From a virus: DNA of 38,832 nucleotides. Positions 1-8,510 of this stretch are shown here, piece after piece (within the stretch, counting starts at the first letter, position 1; every line of letters begins with the position of its first letter). Below the pieces are notes generated by a model. The model ran no database searches and was not told the DNA's origin. It saw only the letters and a list, made by a program, of their open reading frames with translations. Made by a program: the position numbers and the translations under genes. Where the stretch lies: positions 1 through 38,832 of IMG/VR virus record IMGVR_UViG_3300036715_001875, one strand, 5' to 3'.

Positions 1-79
1 GTTAAATTTTGCGTAGAAGTGTTTTTTTGAATGGGGGGGGGTGAAACTGCTATAGGTTTTGCTTTCCACAGGTAATGTC
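1..79. other. Terminase-proximal non-coding region, possible cos area
   Basis: No gene is visible. The stretch has a run of seven T (22-28) and a run of nine G (33-41) just upstream of the small terminase gene. In HNH-TerS-TerL phages the cos site usually lies between the HNH gene and TerS, so the cohesive end may lie here or in the last 30 bases of the window (38804-38832), which also hold no gene. If the molecule is circular, the two window edges join into the imperfect palindrome TAACGACGTTA. The cos assignment is inference only. Confidence 0.3.
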
Positions 80-610
80 ATGGCAGATTTGCACGCACTT
101 CCGACTGTTCCGCTCCAAGTCGGCGCGAGTGGTACGTCTGGCGTTCACCCATTGTCGATTGATTCCGAAATTCCTATCCCACCCGCCAAGCTCAGTACAA
201 AAGAGCGCCGCATATGGGATCAGGTCACTCTAGCGCTGCATGAAGTCGGCCTGATCCATCGCACCGATGCGATGCTGCTCACCGTCATCTGCCGCACCTT
301 CGCCAGCTGGATCGCCGCCGAAGAAGAGATCGCCGAGTATGCCAAGGCGCATGACGGAAGCTACATTGTATCTACGCCCAATGGCTACCAGCAGCCGCAC
401 CAGCTCTACTATGTTGCGCGCAACCTCAAGCGCGAGCTGCTGCAATGGCTGCCCGAAGCCGCATTGACGATCCCGAGTTTCAACAAAGTCATGGGCGATG
501 CTGCCAAGCCGCAGCAGCGCACCCTGTTTGATGATCCTGTCGCCGCGCACCAGGCACGCAAATCCGCGATAGGCATGACCCTGGTGCAGGGCAGCGCCGA
601 CCCGGCATGA
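80..610 (+). CDS. terS: Terminase small subunit, P27 family
   Basis: This is the DNA-recognition subunit of the packaging motor. It is 176 aa from the ATG at 80. A TTG at 59 would add seven residues, but the ATG has an AGG at 70-72 at good spacing. The protein has a disordered Pro-rich N-terminus, then a helical domain (PPAKLSTKERRIWDQV, then a long helix and LLQWLPEAALTIPSFNKVMG) typical of P27-like TerS of HK97-type phages. It overlaps terL by four bases (ATGA), so the two are translationally coupled. The family call rests on pattern and position. Confidence 0.85.
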   Translation: MADLHALPTVPLQVGASGTSGVHPLSIDSEIPIPPAKLSTKERRIWDQVTLALHEVGLIHRTDAMLLTVICRTFASWIAAEEEIAEYAKAHDGSYIVSTPNGYQQPHQLYYVARNLKRELLQWLPEAALTIPSFNKVMGDAAKPQQRTLFDDPVAAHQARKSAIGMTLVQGSADPA

Positions 611-2283
611 GCGCCGTATTATCAGCGTCACGATCGTTTGACTGGAACGCCTACGGCCTCGCCGTCCTTGCTGACGACATCCCCGTCAGCAAGTGGACGC
701 GCAAAGCCGTAGAGCGCCACTACCGCGACATGGAAACCGGCCACCTGCGCGGCCTGCGCTTCAGCGAAGACCACGCACAGCACGCGCTCGAATCGTTCCT
801 GTTCCTGCGTCATTCCAAAGGCGAGTGGGCAGGTAAACAGTTCGAACTTGCGCCTTGGCAGCAATTCTGGATCGCCCTCGCGTTTGGCTGGTTACGCGCC
901 GACGGCACCCGGCGATTTCGTGAAGTCTGGGAAGAGGTGCCGCGCAAGTCAGGAAAAAGCACCAAGCTCGCAGGCATCGGCATCTACCTGTTCCAGTTCG
1001 ACGGAGAAGGCGGGTCTGAGGTCTACACCGCCGCCACCAAGATGGAACAGGCGCGCATCACCCATTCCGAAGCCATCCGCATGGTTGAATCCTCGCCGCT
1101 GCTGCGCCGCCACATCGGCATCCGCCGCGACGAGCTGTACAACCCGACCCCGGGACGCGCTGATAAGTTCCTACCGCTGGGGCGCGACAGCAAAAGCCTC
1201 GACGGCCTTAACCCGCATGGCGCAATCCTGGACGAGGTGCATGCCCACCCCACGCGCGAGATCTACGACGTCATCAAATCCGGCATCGGCTCACGCCGCC
1301 AGCCGATGATCTGGCAGATCACCACCGCCGGGTTTGACCTGTCCGGGTTCGGTTACGAGCAACACCTGTACGCAGAAAAAGTGCTCGATGGTATATTCGA
1401 CGACGATGAATTTCTCGCCATCATCTACACCGTCGATGACGCTGAAAAATGGGATGACCCGCTTGAATGGGCCAAAGCCAACCCCAGCCTAGGCGTCTCG
1501 GTCTACCTCGATGGCTTAACAGCCGCATGCGAGAAGGCCAAGCGCCAGCCCAGCGAAGAGCCAAATTTCAAAACCAAACGCCTGAATATCTGGCTGACCG
1601 GCGGCGAATCGTGGATCAGCGTCACCGACTGGAAAGCCTGCGGTGATGAAAGCCTGAGCCTTGACGACTTTGCCGGTGAAGAATGCTGGATCGGCATGGA
1701 CTTGGCAGAAAAGTCAGACATTGCCGCGTTGTGCCTGACCTTCAAGCGTGGTAAAAAATACTATCAGTTTTTTCGGTTTTACCTGAACGAAGCCCAGGTT
1801 AACGCCCCAGAGAACCGCCACTTCTACGGATGGGAAAAAACCGGCCATCTGGTCATGACTGAAGGCAACGCTACCGATTTTGAAGTAATAGCAGCCGATC
1901 TGCGAGAGTACAACAGCAAATTCAGGGTCGTCGAAATCCCCTACGACCCCAAATTCGCCGCGTACTTCGCCGCCACGCTGCTGAAAGAAGGTTTGCCGCT
2001 GGTCGAAATCGCCCAGACCGCCAACCACTTCACCCTGCCGATCATCGAAATCGAAAATCTCGTGCTGACTGGCGACCTGGTGCACGATGCCAACCCGGCG
2101 ATGACCTGGATGATCAGCAACGTCGTAATGCGCGTCAGCAAATTCAGCGGCCTGAAGCACCCGACCAAAGAAAAGCACGAACAGAAAATCGACGGCCCGG
2201 TTTCCATGCTCATGTCCATGGGCCGCGCCCTGTTCGCCCAGGACGAAAGCATCTACGAAGACCGCGGAATCATGTCCATATGA
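607..2283 (+). CDS. terL: Terminase large subunit
   Basis: This is the packaging ATPase-nuclease, 558 aa, the usual length for the Terminase_1 (HK97 gp2/phiE125-like) family. The ATPase domain has a Walker A-like VPRKSGKST near residues 111-119 and a Walker B GAILDEVH near 204-211. The C-terminal RNase H-like nuclease starts at GMDLAEKSDI near 363, whose Asp is a likely metal ligand, with a further acidic site around IPYDPKFAAY. It threads DNA through the portal and cuts it at cos or pac. It overlaps terS and the portal gene by ATGA junctions, so head genes 80-4230 form one tightly coupled unit. Confidence 0.95.
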   Translation: MSAVLSASRSFDWNAYGLAVLADDIPVSKWTRKAVERHYRDMETGHLRGLRFSEDHAQHALESFLFLRHSKGEWAGKQFELAPWQQFWIALAFGWLRADGTRRFREVWEEVPRKSGKSTKLAGIGIYLFQFDGEGGSEVYTAATKMEQARITHSEAIRMVESSPLLRRHIGIRRDELYNPTPGRADKFLPLGRDSKSLDGLNPHGAILDEVHAHPTREIYDVIKSGIGSRRQPMIWQITTAGFDLSGFGYEQHLYAEKVLDGIFDDDEFLAIIYTVDDAEKWDDPLEWAKANPSLGVSVYLDGLTAACEKAKRQPSEEPNFKTKRLNIWLTGGESWISVTDWKACGDESLSLDDFAGEECWIGMDLAEKSDIAALCLTFKRGKKYYQFFRFYLNEAQVNAPENRHFYGWEKTGHLVMTEGNATDFEVIAADLREYNSKFRVVEIPYDPKFAAYFAATLLKEGLPLVEIAQTANHFTLPIIEIENLVLTGDLVHDANPAMTWMISNVVMRVSKFSGLKHPTKEKHEQKIDGPVSMLMSMGRALFAQDESIYEDRGIMSI

Positions 2284-3614
2284 GCCAAACTGAAAAACTC
2301 AGCGCCGCCCGCGCCTACATCGCCGAGCGTGGCATTCAGCCGTTTGGCTGGATGAAAGAGCAGCGAGGCATGCTGGAAAACCCGCGCTACTCGCTCGACG
2401 ATCCCGGCGTGATGGACGCCTTGTGGTATGACGCAGGCACCCTGCCGCCAGTGCGGCCGCAACGTGCCATCCAGACCAGTGCCGTGTTCGCCTGCGTGCG
2501 CATCCTGGCGGAAACCCTCGCCACGCTGCCGTGCCACCTGTATAAAAAAATCAACGACCGCGACGTGACGCGCGCCGACAACCATCCGCTCTACGGCGTA
2601 CTGCACGATGAGCCAAACAGCTATCAGTCAGCATTTCAGTTTTTCCAGGCCAGCATGTCGCAGCTTGCCTTGTGGGGCAACTTTTATGCCGAAATCCAGC
2701 GCGACAGTACCACCGGCCAGGTCATCGGCATCTACCCGCTGCCAGCGTGGGAAGTACAGCCTGCATTGATCCGTACCGGCAATTCCATCCGCAAGGTTTA
2801 CAACGTCGCTGGCGAAGTGCTGGAAGACGCCGACGTGCTACACATCCCGGCGCTGGGATGGGATGGTGTCAAAGGCATCAGCCCCATCGCGTTGCACCGC
2901 GCCACCATCACCATGAGCCTCAACGCCGAAGAGTTCGGCGCCAACTTTTTCAAGAACGGAACCCGCCTCAGCGGCGTCTTGCAGCACCCCGGCAAGATTA
3001 GCGCCGAAGCCAGCGCACGCCTGCGCGAATCATGGCAACAGAGCTATGCCGGCAAGGCCAACAGCGGCAAGGTCGCCCTGCTCGAAGAGGGCATGATCTT
3101 CAACGCCCTGTCGATGCCGCTGGCCGATGCACAGTTCATTGAGCAACGAAAATTTCAGATAGATGACATTGCTCGAATCTTCCGCATCCCGCCACACATG
3201 GTCGGCAGCATGGCCAGCAGCACCAACAACAATATCGAACAACAGGCGCTTGAGTTTGTGAAGCACACCATGCTGCCGTGGATCAAGCGCTGGGAGCAGG
3301 AAATCAATCGCAAGCTGATTCCGTCAACGCAGCGGCGCAAATACTTTGTCAAATTCAACGTCGACGACTTGTTGCGTGGCGACTTTACCAGCCGCGTGCA
3401 AGGCTACGCCAGCGCCCGCCAGTGGGGCTGGATGAGCGCCAACGACGTGCGCGAAAAAGAGGACATGAACATGATCGAAGGCGGTGACGTGTACCTGTCG
3501 CCAAGCAACATGATGCCCGCCGATAAGCTCGATCAGGAAGAAGACCAGATCAACAACGAGCCGCCCGAACCCGCCGAACCGCAAGACCCCGCAGCAGGAG
3601 CAGAAAATGAATGA
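2280..3614 (+). CDS. Portal protein, HK97 family
   Basis: This is the dodecameric portal at the capsid vertex, 444 aa, typical of Phage_portal (HK97 gp3-like). Family hallmarks visible are SAVFACVRILAETLATLPCHLY near the N-terminus, the central EEFGANFFKNGTRLSGVL segment, and the C-terminal DDIARIFRIPPHMVG followed by NNNIEQQALEFVKHTMLPW. The Pro/Glu-rich acidic tail is typically disordered. It overlaps terL by four bases and the protease by eight. Confidence 0.95.
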   Translation: MSQTEKLSAARAYIAERGIQPFGWMKEQRGMLENPRYSLDDPGVMDALWYDAGTLPPVRPQRAIQTSAVFACVRILAETLATLPCHLYKKINDRDVTRADNHPLYGVLHDEPNSYQSAFQFFQASMSQLALWGNFYAEIQRDSTTGQVIGIYPLPAWEVQPALIRTGNSIRKVYNVAGEVLEDADVLHIPALGWDGVKGISPIALHRATITMSLNAEEFGANFFKNGTRLSGVLQHPGKISAEASARLRESWQQSYAGKANSGKVALLEEGMIFNALSMPLADAQFIEQRKFQIDDIARIFRIPPHMVGSMASSTNNNIEQQALEFVKHTMLPWIKRWEQEINRKLIPSTQRRKYFVKFNVDDLLRGDFTSRVQGYASARQWGWMSANDVREKEDMNMIEGGDVYLSPSNMMPADKLDQEEDQINNEPPEPAEPQDPAAGAENE

Positions 3615-4230
3615 CATCGAACGTCGAATCTTTGAATCAGGCCGGATTGAAATCCGCAAGGCCAGCCCTACCAGCCCGGTCGGCGTGCGCGGCTACGCGG
3701 CCAAATTCAACACCCTGTCTGAAAACCTCGGTGGCTTCCGCGAACAGATCGCCCCCGGCGCATTCGACGGCGTGCTGCAAGACGATGTCCGCTGCTTTTT
3801 CAACCACGATGAAAACCTCATTCTTGGCCGCACTACCGCAGGCACCCTGCGCATTACCGCCGACGCCACCGGCCTGATGTATGAAGCTGACCTGCCCGAT
3901 ACCCAGGCTGCACGCGACCTTGCAATCAGCATGGAACGCGGGGACATCACCCAGAGCAGTTTCGCCTTCCGCCTGGCCGCCAATGGCGACAGCTGGGACG
4001 AAAACGAAGACGGCGTCATCATTCGCACCATCACCCAGTTTGGCCGCCTATACGACGTCAGCCCGGTATCGATCCCGGCCTATCCAGACGCAACTTCCGG
4101 CATGCGCAGCCTGGATGCGTGGAAAAACGCCAAAAACAGCCAAAACGAGGCAGAAATTGCCAAAAAACAGGCACAAATCCAACAATTTCTAGAATCCAAA
4201 CGCCGCCAGTTAAGGCTGCGCTGCGCCTGA
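3607..4230 (+). CDS. Prohead maturation protease, HK97 (U35) family
   Basis: This serine protease cleaves the delta domain of the capsid protein during head maturation. It is 207 aa. It shows the family pattern GVRGYAAKFNTLSE, FREQIAPGAFDGVL, then the catalytic His in CFFNHD (about residue 67) and the catalytic Ser in ITQSSFAF (about 117-118). The C-terminal 50 residues are Gln/Lys/Ala-rich and probably helical. It sits between portal and capsid as in HK97 and is followed by two terminators. Confidence 0.93.
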   Translation: MNDIERRIFESGRIEIRKASPTSPVGVRGYAAKFNTLSENLGGFREQIAPGAFDGVLQDDVRCFFNHDENLILGRTTAGTLRITADATGLMYEADLPDTQAARDLAISMERGDITQSSFAFRLAANGDSWDENEDGVIIRTITQFGRLYDVSPVSIPAYPDATSGMRSLDAWKNAKNSQNEAEIAKKQAQIQQFLESKRRQLRLRCA

Positions 4231-4253
4231 TCGCGCGCTGACCCACTACCCAC

Positions 4254-4309
4254 AACCGCCTCACGGCGGTTTTTTTTCGCCCAAAGGCTGCCATCTGGCG
4301 GCCTTTTTT
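4254..4309 (+). terminator. Two tandem intrinsic terminators between protease and capsid genes
   Basis: The first hairpin pairs AACCGCC (4254-4260) with GGCGGTT (4265-4271) and runs into eight T. The second pairs GGCTGCC (4286-4292) with GGCGGCC (4297-4303), with one mismatch, followed by six T. They lie in the 163-base gap before the capsid gene and would reset transcription before, or process the message of, the most abundant protein. Confidence 0.75.
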
Positions 4310-4393
4310 GTTTCCCAGCCTCCGCAGCTCTAGCAGGGCGGCGCGGCTGGCCTCGTTTTTGGCCCTGCAAACACTCCCTTGAAAGGATCAACA

Positions 4394-5656
4394 ATGAGCA
4401 CCGCACAACAACTGAAAGACACCCGCGCCAGCATCGTCGTCCAGATGCGTACCCTGCACGAAGCAGCTGAAAAAGAGGCGCGCGCATTCAACACGGATGA
4501 AGACGCAAAGTGGGCAACCATGGACGCCGACCTGATCGCCCTCGACGACCGCATCAAGCGCGCCGAAAAGCTCGACAGCGCCGCCATGGTCGTGCCCACC
4601 CAGCTGCGCGCCGCCGGTAAAGTAGGCATGACCGAGGCCGAACCCGAAGACCCGGACCAGCCCACCGAATCCCGCGCCTTCACCAAGTTTCTCAAGTTCG
4701 GCATGTCTGAGCTTACCACCGAAGAGCGCAACCTCATGCAGGGTCGCAAAAACGACAGCAAGGAAATTCGCGCCCTGACCGCAGGCACGCTGAATACCGG
4801 CGGCTACACCGTGCCGCAGGACTTCCGCGACCAGCTCGAAGTCGCGCTCAAAGCATACGGCGGAATGATGGACGCTGCCGAGATCATCTACACCGACAGC
4901 GGTGCAGCCCTGCCGATGCCATCGTTCAATTACACGGCCGTGCTTGCCACAATCGTCGGTGAAGGCGTTGCAGGCACTGCCGACAGCAGCACCCCGTTCG
5001 GCGTCGCCACGCTCAACGCCTTCACCTACCGCTCGCCGATTCTGCCGGTCAGCTACGAGTTCCTGCAAGACAGCGCGTTTGGCGAAGGCTTCATTGTTGA
5101 CGCCTTGAGCGGATCCATCGCACGTGCGCTCAACGCCCACACCACCGTCGGCACCGGCACCGGCCAGCCACGCGGCATCATGCTTGACGCCGCGGCGGGC
5201 AAAGTCGGCTTGGTTGGTCAGACCTTGAGCGTGATTACTGACGACCTGTTCGATCTTGAGCACTCGGTTGACCCGGCCTATCGCGCCAGCGGCAGCAAAT
5301 TCATGATGGCCGACAGCTCGATGAAAGTCATCCGCAAGCTCAAAGACACCACCGGCCGCCCGATCTTCCTGCCTGGCTACGATGGCCTGGGTCAGCATGG
5401 CTCGGACAGCATCCTGGGCTACGACGTCGTCATCAACCAGGACATGCCAGCCATGGCCGCCAACGCCAAATCCATCGCCTTTGGTCGCCTCGACAAATAC
5501 AAGCTGCGCATGGTCAAGGACATCACCATTCTGCGTCTGACCGAGCGCTACGCCGACCAGCTGCAAGTCGCGTTCATCCTGTTCGCCCGTGCTGACGGCC
5601 GCCTGCTCGATGCCGGTACCAACCCGGTCAAGTATTACGCCAATAGCGCAAGCTAA
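4394..5656 (+). CDS. Major capsid protein, HK97 fold, with N-terminal delta domain
   Basis: 420 aa from the ATG at 4394, chosen over an upstream in-frame TTG (4379) because AAAGGA at 4382-4387 is correctly spaced. The N-terminal ~110 residues are charged and helical, the scaffolding-like delta domain expected to be removed by the protease. The mature HK97-fold shell protein begins around LTAGTLNTGGYTVPQDF and shows the usual MPSFNYTA, YRSPILPVSYEFLQDSAF, GTGTGQPRGI and GYDVVINQDMPAM blocks. The final segment RADGRLLDAGTNPVKYY matches the family end. It is isolated between terminators on both sides. Confidence 0.95.
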   Translation: MSTAQQLKDTRASIVVQMRTLHEAAEKEARAFNTDEDAKWATMDADLIALDDRIKRAEKLDSAAMVVPTQLRAAGKVGMTEAEPEDPDQPTESRAFTKFLKFGMSELTTEERNLMQGRKNDSKEIRALTAGTLNTGGYTVPQDFRDQLEVALKAYGGMMDAAEIIYTDSGAALPMPSFNYTAVLATIVGEGVAGTADSSTPFGVATLNAFTYRSPILPVSYEFLQDSAFGEGFIVDALSGSIARALNAHTTVGTGTGQPRGIMLDAAAGKVGLVGQTLSVITDDLFDLEHSVDPAYRASGSKFMMADSSMKVIRKLKDTTGRPIFLPGYDGLGQHGSDSILGYDVVINQDMPAMAANAKSIAFGRLDKYKLRMVKDITILRLTERYADQLQVAFILFARADGRLLDAGTNPVKYYANSAS

Positions 5657-5661
5657 CCAAA

Positions 5662-5694
5662 ACAGCGCGCCTGTATCCGGGGCGCGCTGTTTTT
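5662..5694 (+). terminator. Intrinsic terminator after capsid gene
   Basis: A 10-bp perfect stem, ACAGCGCGCC (5662-5671) with GGCGCGCTGT (5681-5690), is followed by a T run. It starts six bases after the capsid stop codon. Confidence 0.85.
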
Positions 5695-5715
5695 CATTCG
5701 CACAAGGAAATCATC

Positions 5716-5916
5716 ATGGCAAAAGCAACTACAGTATCAGGCCGACTGCTACTCGATACCACCATCAACGGCAATTCATACCCGATCAACAGCGTTGTGA
5801 TCCTGTCTCAAACCGATGCTGACAACCTGGTCGCGCAAGGCGCGCTCGACACCTCACCCGAAGCCGTTGCCTACGCCACCGAGCAAGGCTGCGCAGCCAT
5901 TGACCTTACCGCATAA
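5716..5916 (+). CDS. Small hypothetical head-region protein
   Basis: 66 aa, preceded by AAGGAA. It is the first of seven genes between the capsid and connector genes. The sequence looks like a small beta-rich domain (AKATTVSGRLLLDTTINGNSYPINSVVILSQ) with a helical end (TDADNLVAQGALD). There are no signal or membrane segments. Position right after the capsid gene suggests a capsid accessory or decoration role, but no family is recognised. Confidence 0.7.
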   Translation: MAKATTVSGRLLLDTTINGNSYPINSVVILSQTDADNLVAQGALDTSPEAVAYATEQGCAAIDLTA

Positions 5917-5920
5917 CCGC

Positions 5921-6388
5921 ATGAATACCGCCCAACTCCACGCCGAGCTGACCGCCGACCCGCTGGCGCTTGGCTACGCCGCGCAACTCAATATCAGCGA
6001 CAACGCCATTGCTGCAATGCTCAATGCCACAACCGGCGCTGGCGCTGCGGTCATTTCGCTGACGACGCAAAGCAAGGCCAATATCTTGACCGGGCTGATT
6101 CCGGCTCTTGACCAGCTTGCAACGGGCGTGGGCTACGCTGGAACTGTCATTACCCCGGCCATCGACAGAAAATGGACGCAGCGGTTCACGGCTCTACGCG
6201 CCGGCAATGACCAGATCGACTTGACGCCACAATTCATGGGCATGTTGGGTCAGCTGGTATCGGACGGCATCATCCCGCAGCCCTACATCGACGCATTCAC
6301 CAAGCGCACAGGAAGCCGTGCCGAAGTGCTGTGGGGCGATGGTACGCATGTGTCGCCTGTTGACGTACAGACAGCGATGGGGAGATAA
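5921..6388 (+). CDS. Hypothetical head-region protein
   Basis: 155 aa from the ATG at 5921. The open frame extends upstream to 5816 but overlaps the previous gene, so that extension is rejected. It is helical and Ala/Leu-rich, with a repeated pattern of short helices (ALGYAAQLNISDNAIAAMLN, ANILTGLIPALDQLATGVGY). It starts five bases after the previous stop, with a weak RBS, so it is probably coupled. Similar small proteins occur near the capsid genes of other proteobacterial siphophages, but no function is recognised. Confidence 0.75.
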   Translation: MNTAQLHAELTADPLALGYAAQLNISDNAIAAMLNATTGAGAAVISLTTQSKANILTGLIPALDQLATGVGYAGTVITPAIDRKWTQRFTALRAGNDQIDLTPQFMGMLGQLVSDGIIPQPYIDAFTKRTGSRAEVLWGDGTHVSPVDVQTAMGR

Positions 6389-6390
6389 GC

Positions 6391-6813
6391 ATGTTGCCAG
6401 CGACCGTACGCTACCAGGTCCAAAACGCAACCGGCGTAGCCTTTGGCGCAGCCGATACACTGACGCTAACAGGCAAACATCTGCAAGTCACGCCCAGTAC
6501 CGGCGCGATGGATTTCACCTCACAGATGACCCCATTGGCCGCAGCATCTGGTAACAGCCTGGCGTCGGGCGGGTTCGTAAACAGCGCGGCAATTGATACG
6601 ACAGCAGGCGGTACGCAGAAATGCTTACAGGGTGATTTTTTGTTATTGGCAACAATCACAACTGCAACGCCAGCTGGCAATCTGAACGTCTACATGCAGG
6701 AATCCCCTGACGGCGGCACTACCTGGCCTGCCAACGGGCAAGGGCAGTTGATCGGCTGGATGGTGTGTAGTGCGACCGGCGCACAGGGAACCGTGCAGTG
6801 CTACGCTAGATAA
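6391..6813 (+). CDS. Hypothetical beta-rich head-region protein
   Basis: 140 aa, starting two bases after the previous stop with GGGGAGATAAGC upstream. It is rich in Thr, Gly and Ala with alternating beta-strand patterns (VRYQVQNATGVAFGAADTLTLTG, LLLATITTATPAGNLNVYMQES), like virion decoration or spike domains. The PDGGTTWPANGQG segment resembles an exposed loop. No catalytic motif is visible. Probably a structural head accessory protein. Confidence 0.7.
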   Translation: MLPATVRYQVQNATGVAFGAADTLTLTGKHLQVTPSTGAMDFTSQMTPLAAASGNSLASGGFVNSAAIDTTAGGTQKCLQGDFLLLATITTATPAGNLNVYMQESPDGGTTWPANGQGQLIGWMVCSATGAQGTVQCYAR

Positions 6814-6815
6814 GC

Positions 6816-8501
6816 ATGAAGCTGTTTATACCAGCGCCGGTTGCGTCGGGCAATTTCAAGCCGGATTATCCGGTAGAGCTTAATCCCGGACATTTCGCGG
6901 CAGCAAGTTGTGTCTCTGCAATCCTGATATATGGGGATTATGCGGTTGACGTTGCGCAAGGCATTGTCGGGAAAAACGTAGGTGGTGTAACGCGCACGGT
7001 TCGTGCTGACGGACGCGCCGGTACGTTCGCCAATACAGGCCATTTCGAGTTTCCGCATAATGCTGCCTACAACACTACCGGCGGCGTGACGATACTGTCC
7101 ACGGCGAATGTCACAACAGGCAGTGTTTACAACTCATTTTGCACAAAAGCTGTGTCGAACGGGGCGAGCAATACCCCATATGATTTTAATACCGACAATG
7201 CTGGCACTCCGCTACTGCTATTAACAAGGGCGTCGGCATCTACCTACGTTCAGTGGTTTGGGCCAGCGACCACCCTGAATAAACTACAGACCTACGGATT
7301 TTCATGCGGGTCTGATTTATCTGCTGTGCCTACGTTTTTTGTCAACGGCGCGGCCACTACTGGTACTCTGGGTACGGGGTCACGTACCGGCGCGGTTACA
7401 GGCAATACAGCACCATTATGGGTAGGACGCAGGCAGGACGGCGCAACGCAATTGCGAGGCAGCATGGGGTTGCTGCTGATATTCAACCGTGCATTTACCA
7501 CAGCAGAATATCAATCGCTGGTCGCTAATCCGTATCAGTTGCTACGGCCAAAGCAGCATGGATTGTATCTGGTGGTGGGTGGTGGCGGTGCAATCAGCCT
7601 CGTCCTCGCCAACATGGCACATGCGCAAGCCGCTGACGCACTCGCGCTGACCCAGTTAAATAACCTCGTTGCTGCCGACGCACAGCACGCTCAGACCGCT
7701 GACAACGTCAGCCTTGGCACCGTCTATGCCCTGGTCGCACAAGACGGCCTGCACGCGCACCTGGCCGATGCCGTTACGCTGTCGCAAGCGGGCAATCTGG
7801 CGCTGGCGGATGGCCTGCACGCACAAGCCGCCGATGCGCTGACGCTGACCCAGACGCACCTGCTGGCATTGGTAGACGGCCTGCAGGCACAGACTGCTGA
7901 CAATGCCGTGCTCACGCAAGCGCACATCCTCGCCTTGGCCGATGCGCTGCACGCGCAAGCCGCCGACAACCTGTCGCTGTCCGGTGCCTTGCAACTGGTT
8001 TTAGCCGATGCGCTCAATGCGCAGACCGCCGACACCGCCGCGCTGACGCAAACGCACTTGCTGGCGCTGGCAGATGCGCTGCATGGACAGAGCGCCGACA
8101 ACCTGTCGCTGTCCGGCGCGGTGCAGCTGATTCTTGGTGACAGCCTGCACGCGCAAGCTGCCGATAGCATCACGCTCACGCAGGCGCAACTGCTGGCGCT
8201 AGCCGATGCCTTGCACACCCACACCGCCGACAGCATCACACTCAGCCCGGGCTACACGCTGGCGATTGCCGATGCGGTGCACGCCACGCTGGCCAACACC
8301 CTGGCGCTTACCCAGCAACACGTGCTGATTGTCTCGGATGCGCTGCACGCGATGCTGTTGGACACCGCCTTTTTTAGCACCATCCCCACCCCCGACAGCC
8401 GCGTGCTGATCGTGCGCGGCGAAAACCGCGTGCTGATCGTCGCGCGCGAACAACGCGTGCTGATCGTCGCGCGCGAACAACGCGTTTTAACTTTGCATTA
8501 A
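6816..8501 (+). CDS. LamG-like head accessory protein with 22-residue tandem repeats
   Basis: 561 aa. Residues ~70-250 have the pattern of a concanavalin A/LamG-like jelly roll (GRAGTFANTGHFEFPHN, then GFSCGSDLSAVPTFFVNG, APLWVGRRQDG, GSMGLLLIFNRAFTTAEY), a fold common in capsid decoration and cell-attachment proteins. From residue ~262 come about twelve copies of a 22-residue unit of the form LALADALHAQAADNLSLTQ plus three residues. A basic tail of three and a half RVLIVAREQ-like units follows. The gene lies between capsid and connector genes, so a head fibre or decoration protein is the best guess; a carbohydrate- or cell-binding role is inferred from LamG. Repeat number is likely variable between relatives. 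Confidence 0.7.
   Translation: MKLFIPAPVASGNFKPDYPVELNPGHFAAASCVSAILIYGDYAVDVAQGIVGKNVGGVTRTVRADGRAGTFANTGHFEFPHNAAYNTTGGVTILSTANVTTGSVYNSFCTKAVSNGASNTPYDFNTDNAGTPLLLLTRASASTYVQWFGPATTLNKLQTYGFSCGSDLSAVPTFFVNGAATTGTLGTGSRTGAVTGNTAPLWVGRRQDGATQLRGSMGLLLIFNRAFTTAEYQSLVANPYQLLRPKQHGLYLVVGGGGAISLVLANMAHAQAADALALTQLNNLVAADAQHAQTADNVSLGTVYALVAQDGLHAHLADAVTLSQAGNLALADGLHAQAADALTLTQTHLLALVDGLQAQTADNAVLTQAHILALADALHAQAADNLSLSGALQLVLADALNAQTADTAALTQTHLLALADALHGQSADNLSLSGAVQLILGDSLHAQAADSITLTQAQLLALADALHTHTADSITLSPGYTLAIADAVHATLANTLALTQQHVLIVSDALHAMLLDTAFFSTIPTPDSRVLIVRGENRVLIVAREQRVLIVAREQRVLTLH
7599..8378 (+). repeat. About twelve tandem 66-bp coding repeats (22 residues each)
   Basis: These encode units beginning LVLANMAHAQ, LVAADAQHAQ, LVAQDGLHAH, LALADGLHAQ, LALVDGLQAQ, LALADALHAQ, LVLADALNAQ, LALADALHGQ, LILGDSLHAQ, LALADALHTH, LAIADAVHAT and a partial LIVSDALHAM. 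The register is exactly 66 bases throughout. Asp and the HAQxAD core are most conserved, and the units drift toward both ends, as expected for old internal duplications. Confidence 0.9.
8427..8480 (+). repeat. Perfect 27-bp tandem duplication at gene 3' end
   Basis: Two identical 27-base copies (8427-8453 and 8454-8480) each encode RVLIVAREQ. A diverged copy (RVLIVRGEN) precedes them and a truncated one (RVLTLH) ends the gene. The identity suggests recent slippage or selection for a repeated tail peptide. Confidence 0.85.
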
Positions 8502-8510
8502 GGAGCAATG

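Noticed and set aside
4388-5566. A 392-aa minus-strand ORF opposite the capsid gene
   Set aside because: It is the antisense shadow of the GC-rich capsid gene, with no RBS or family pattern.
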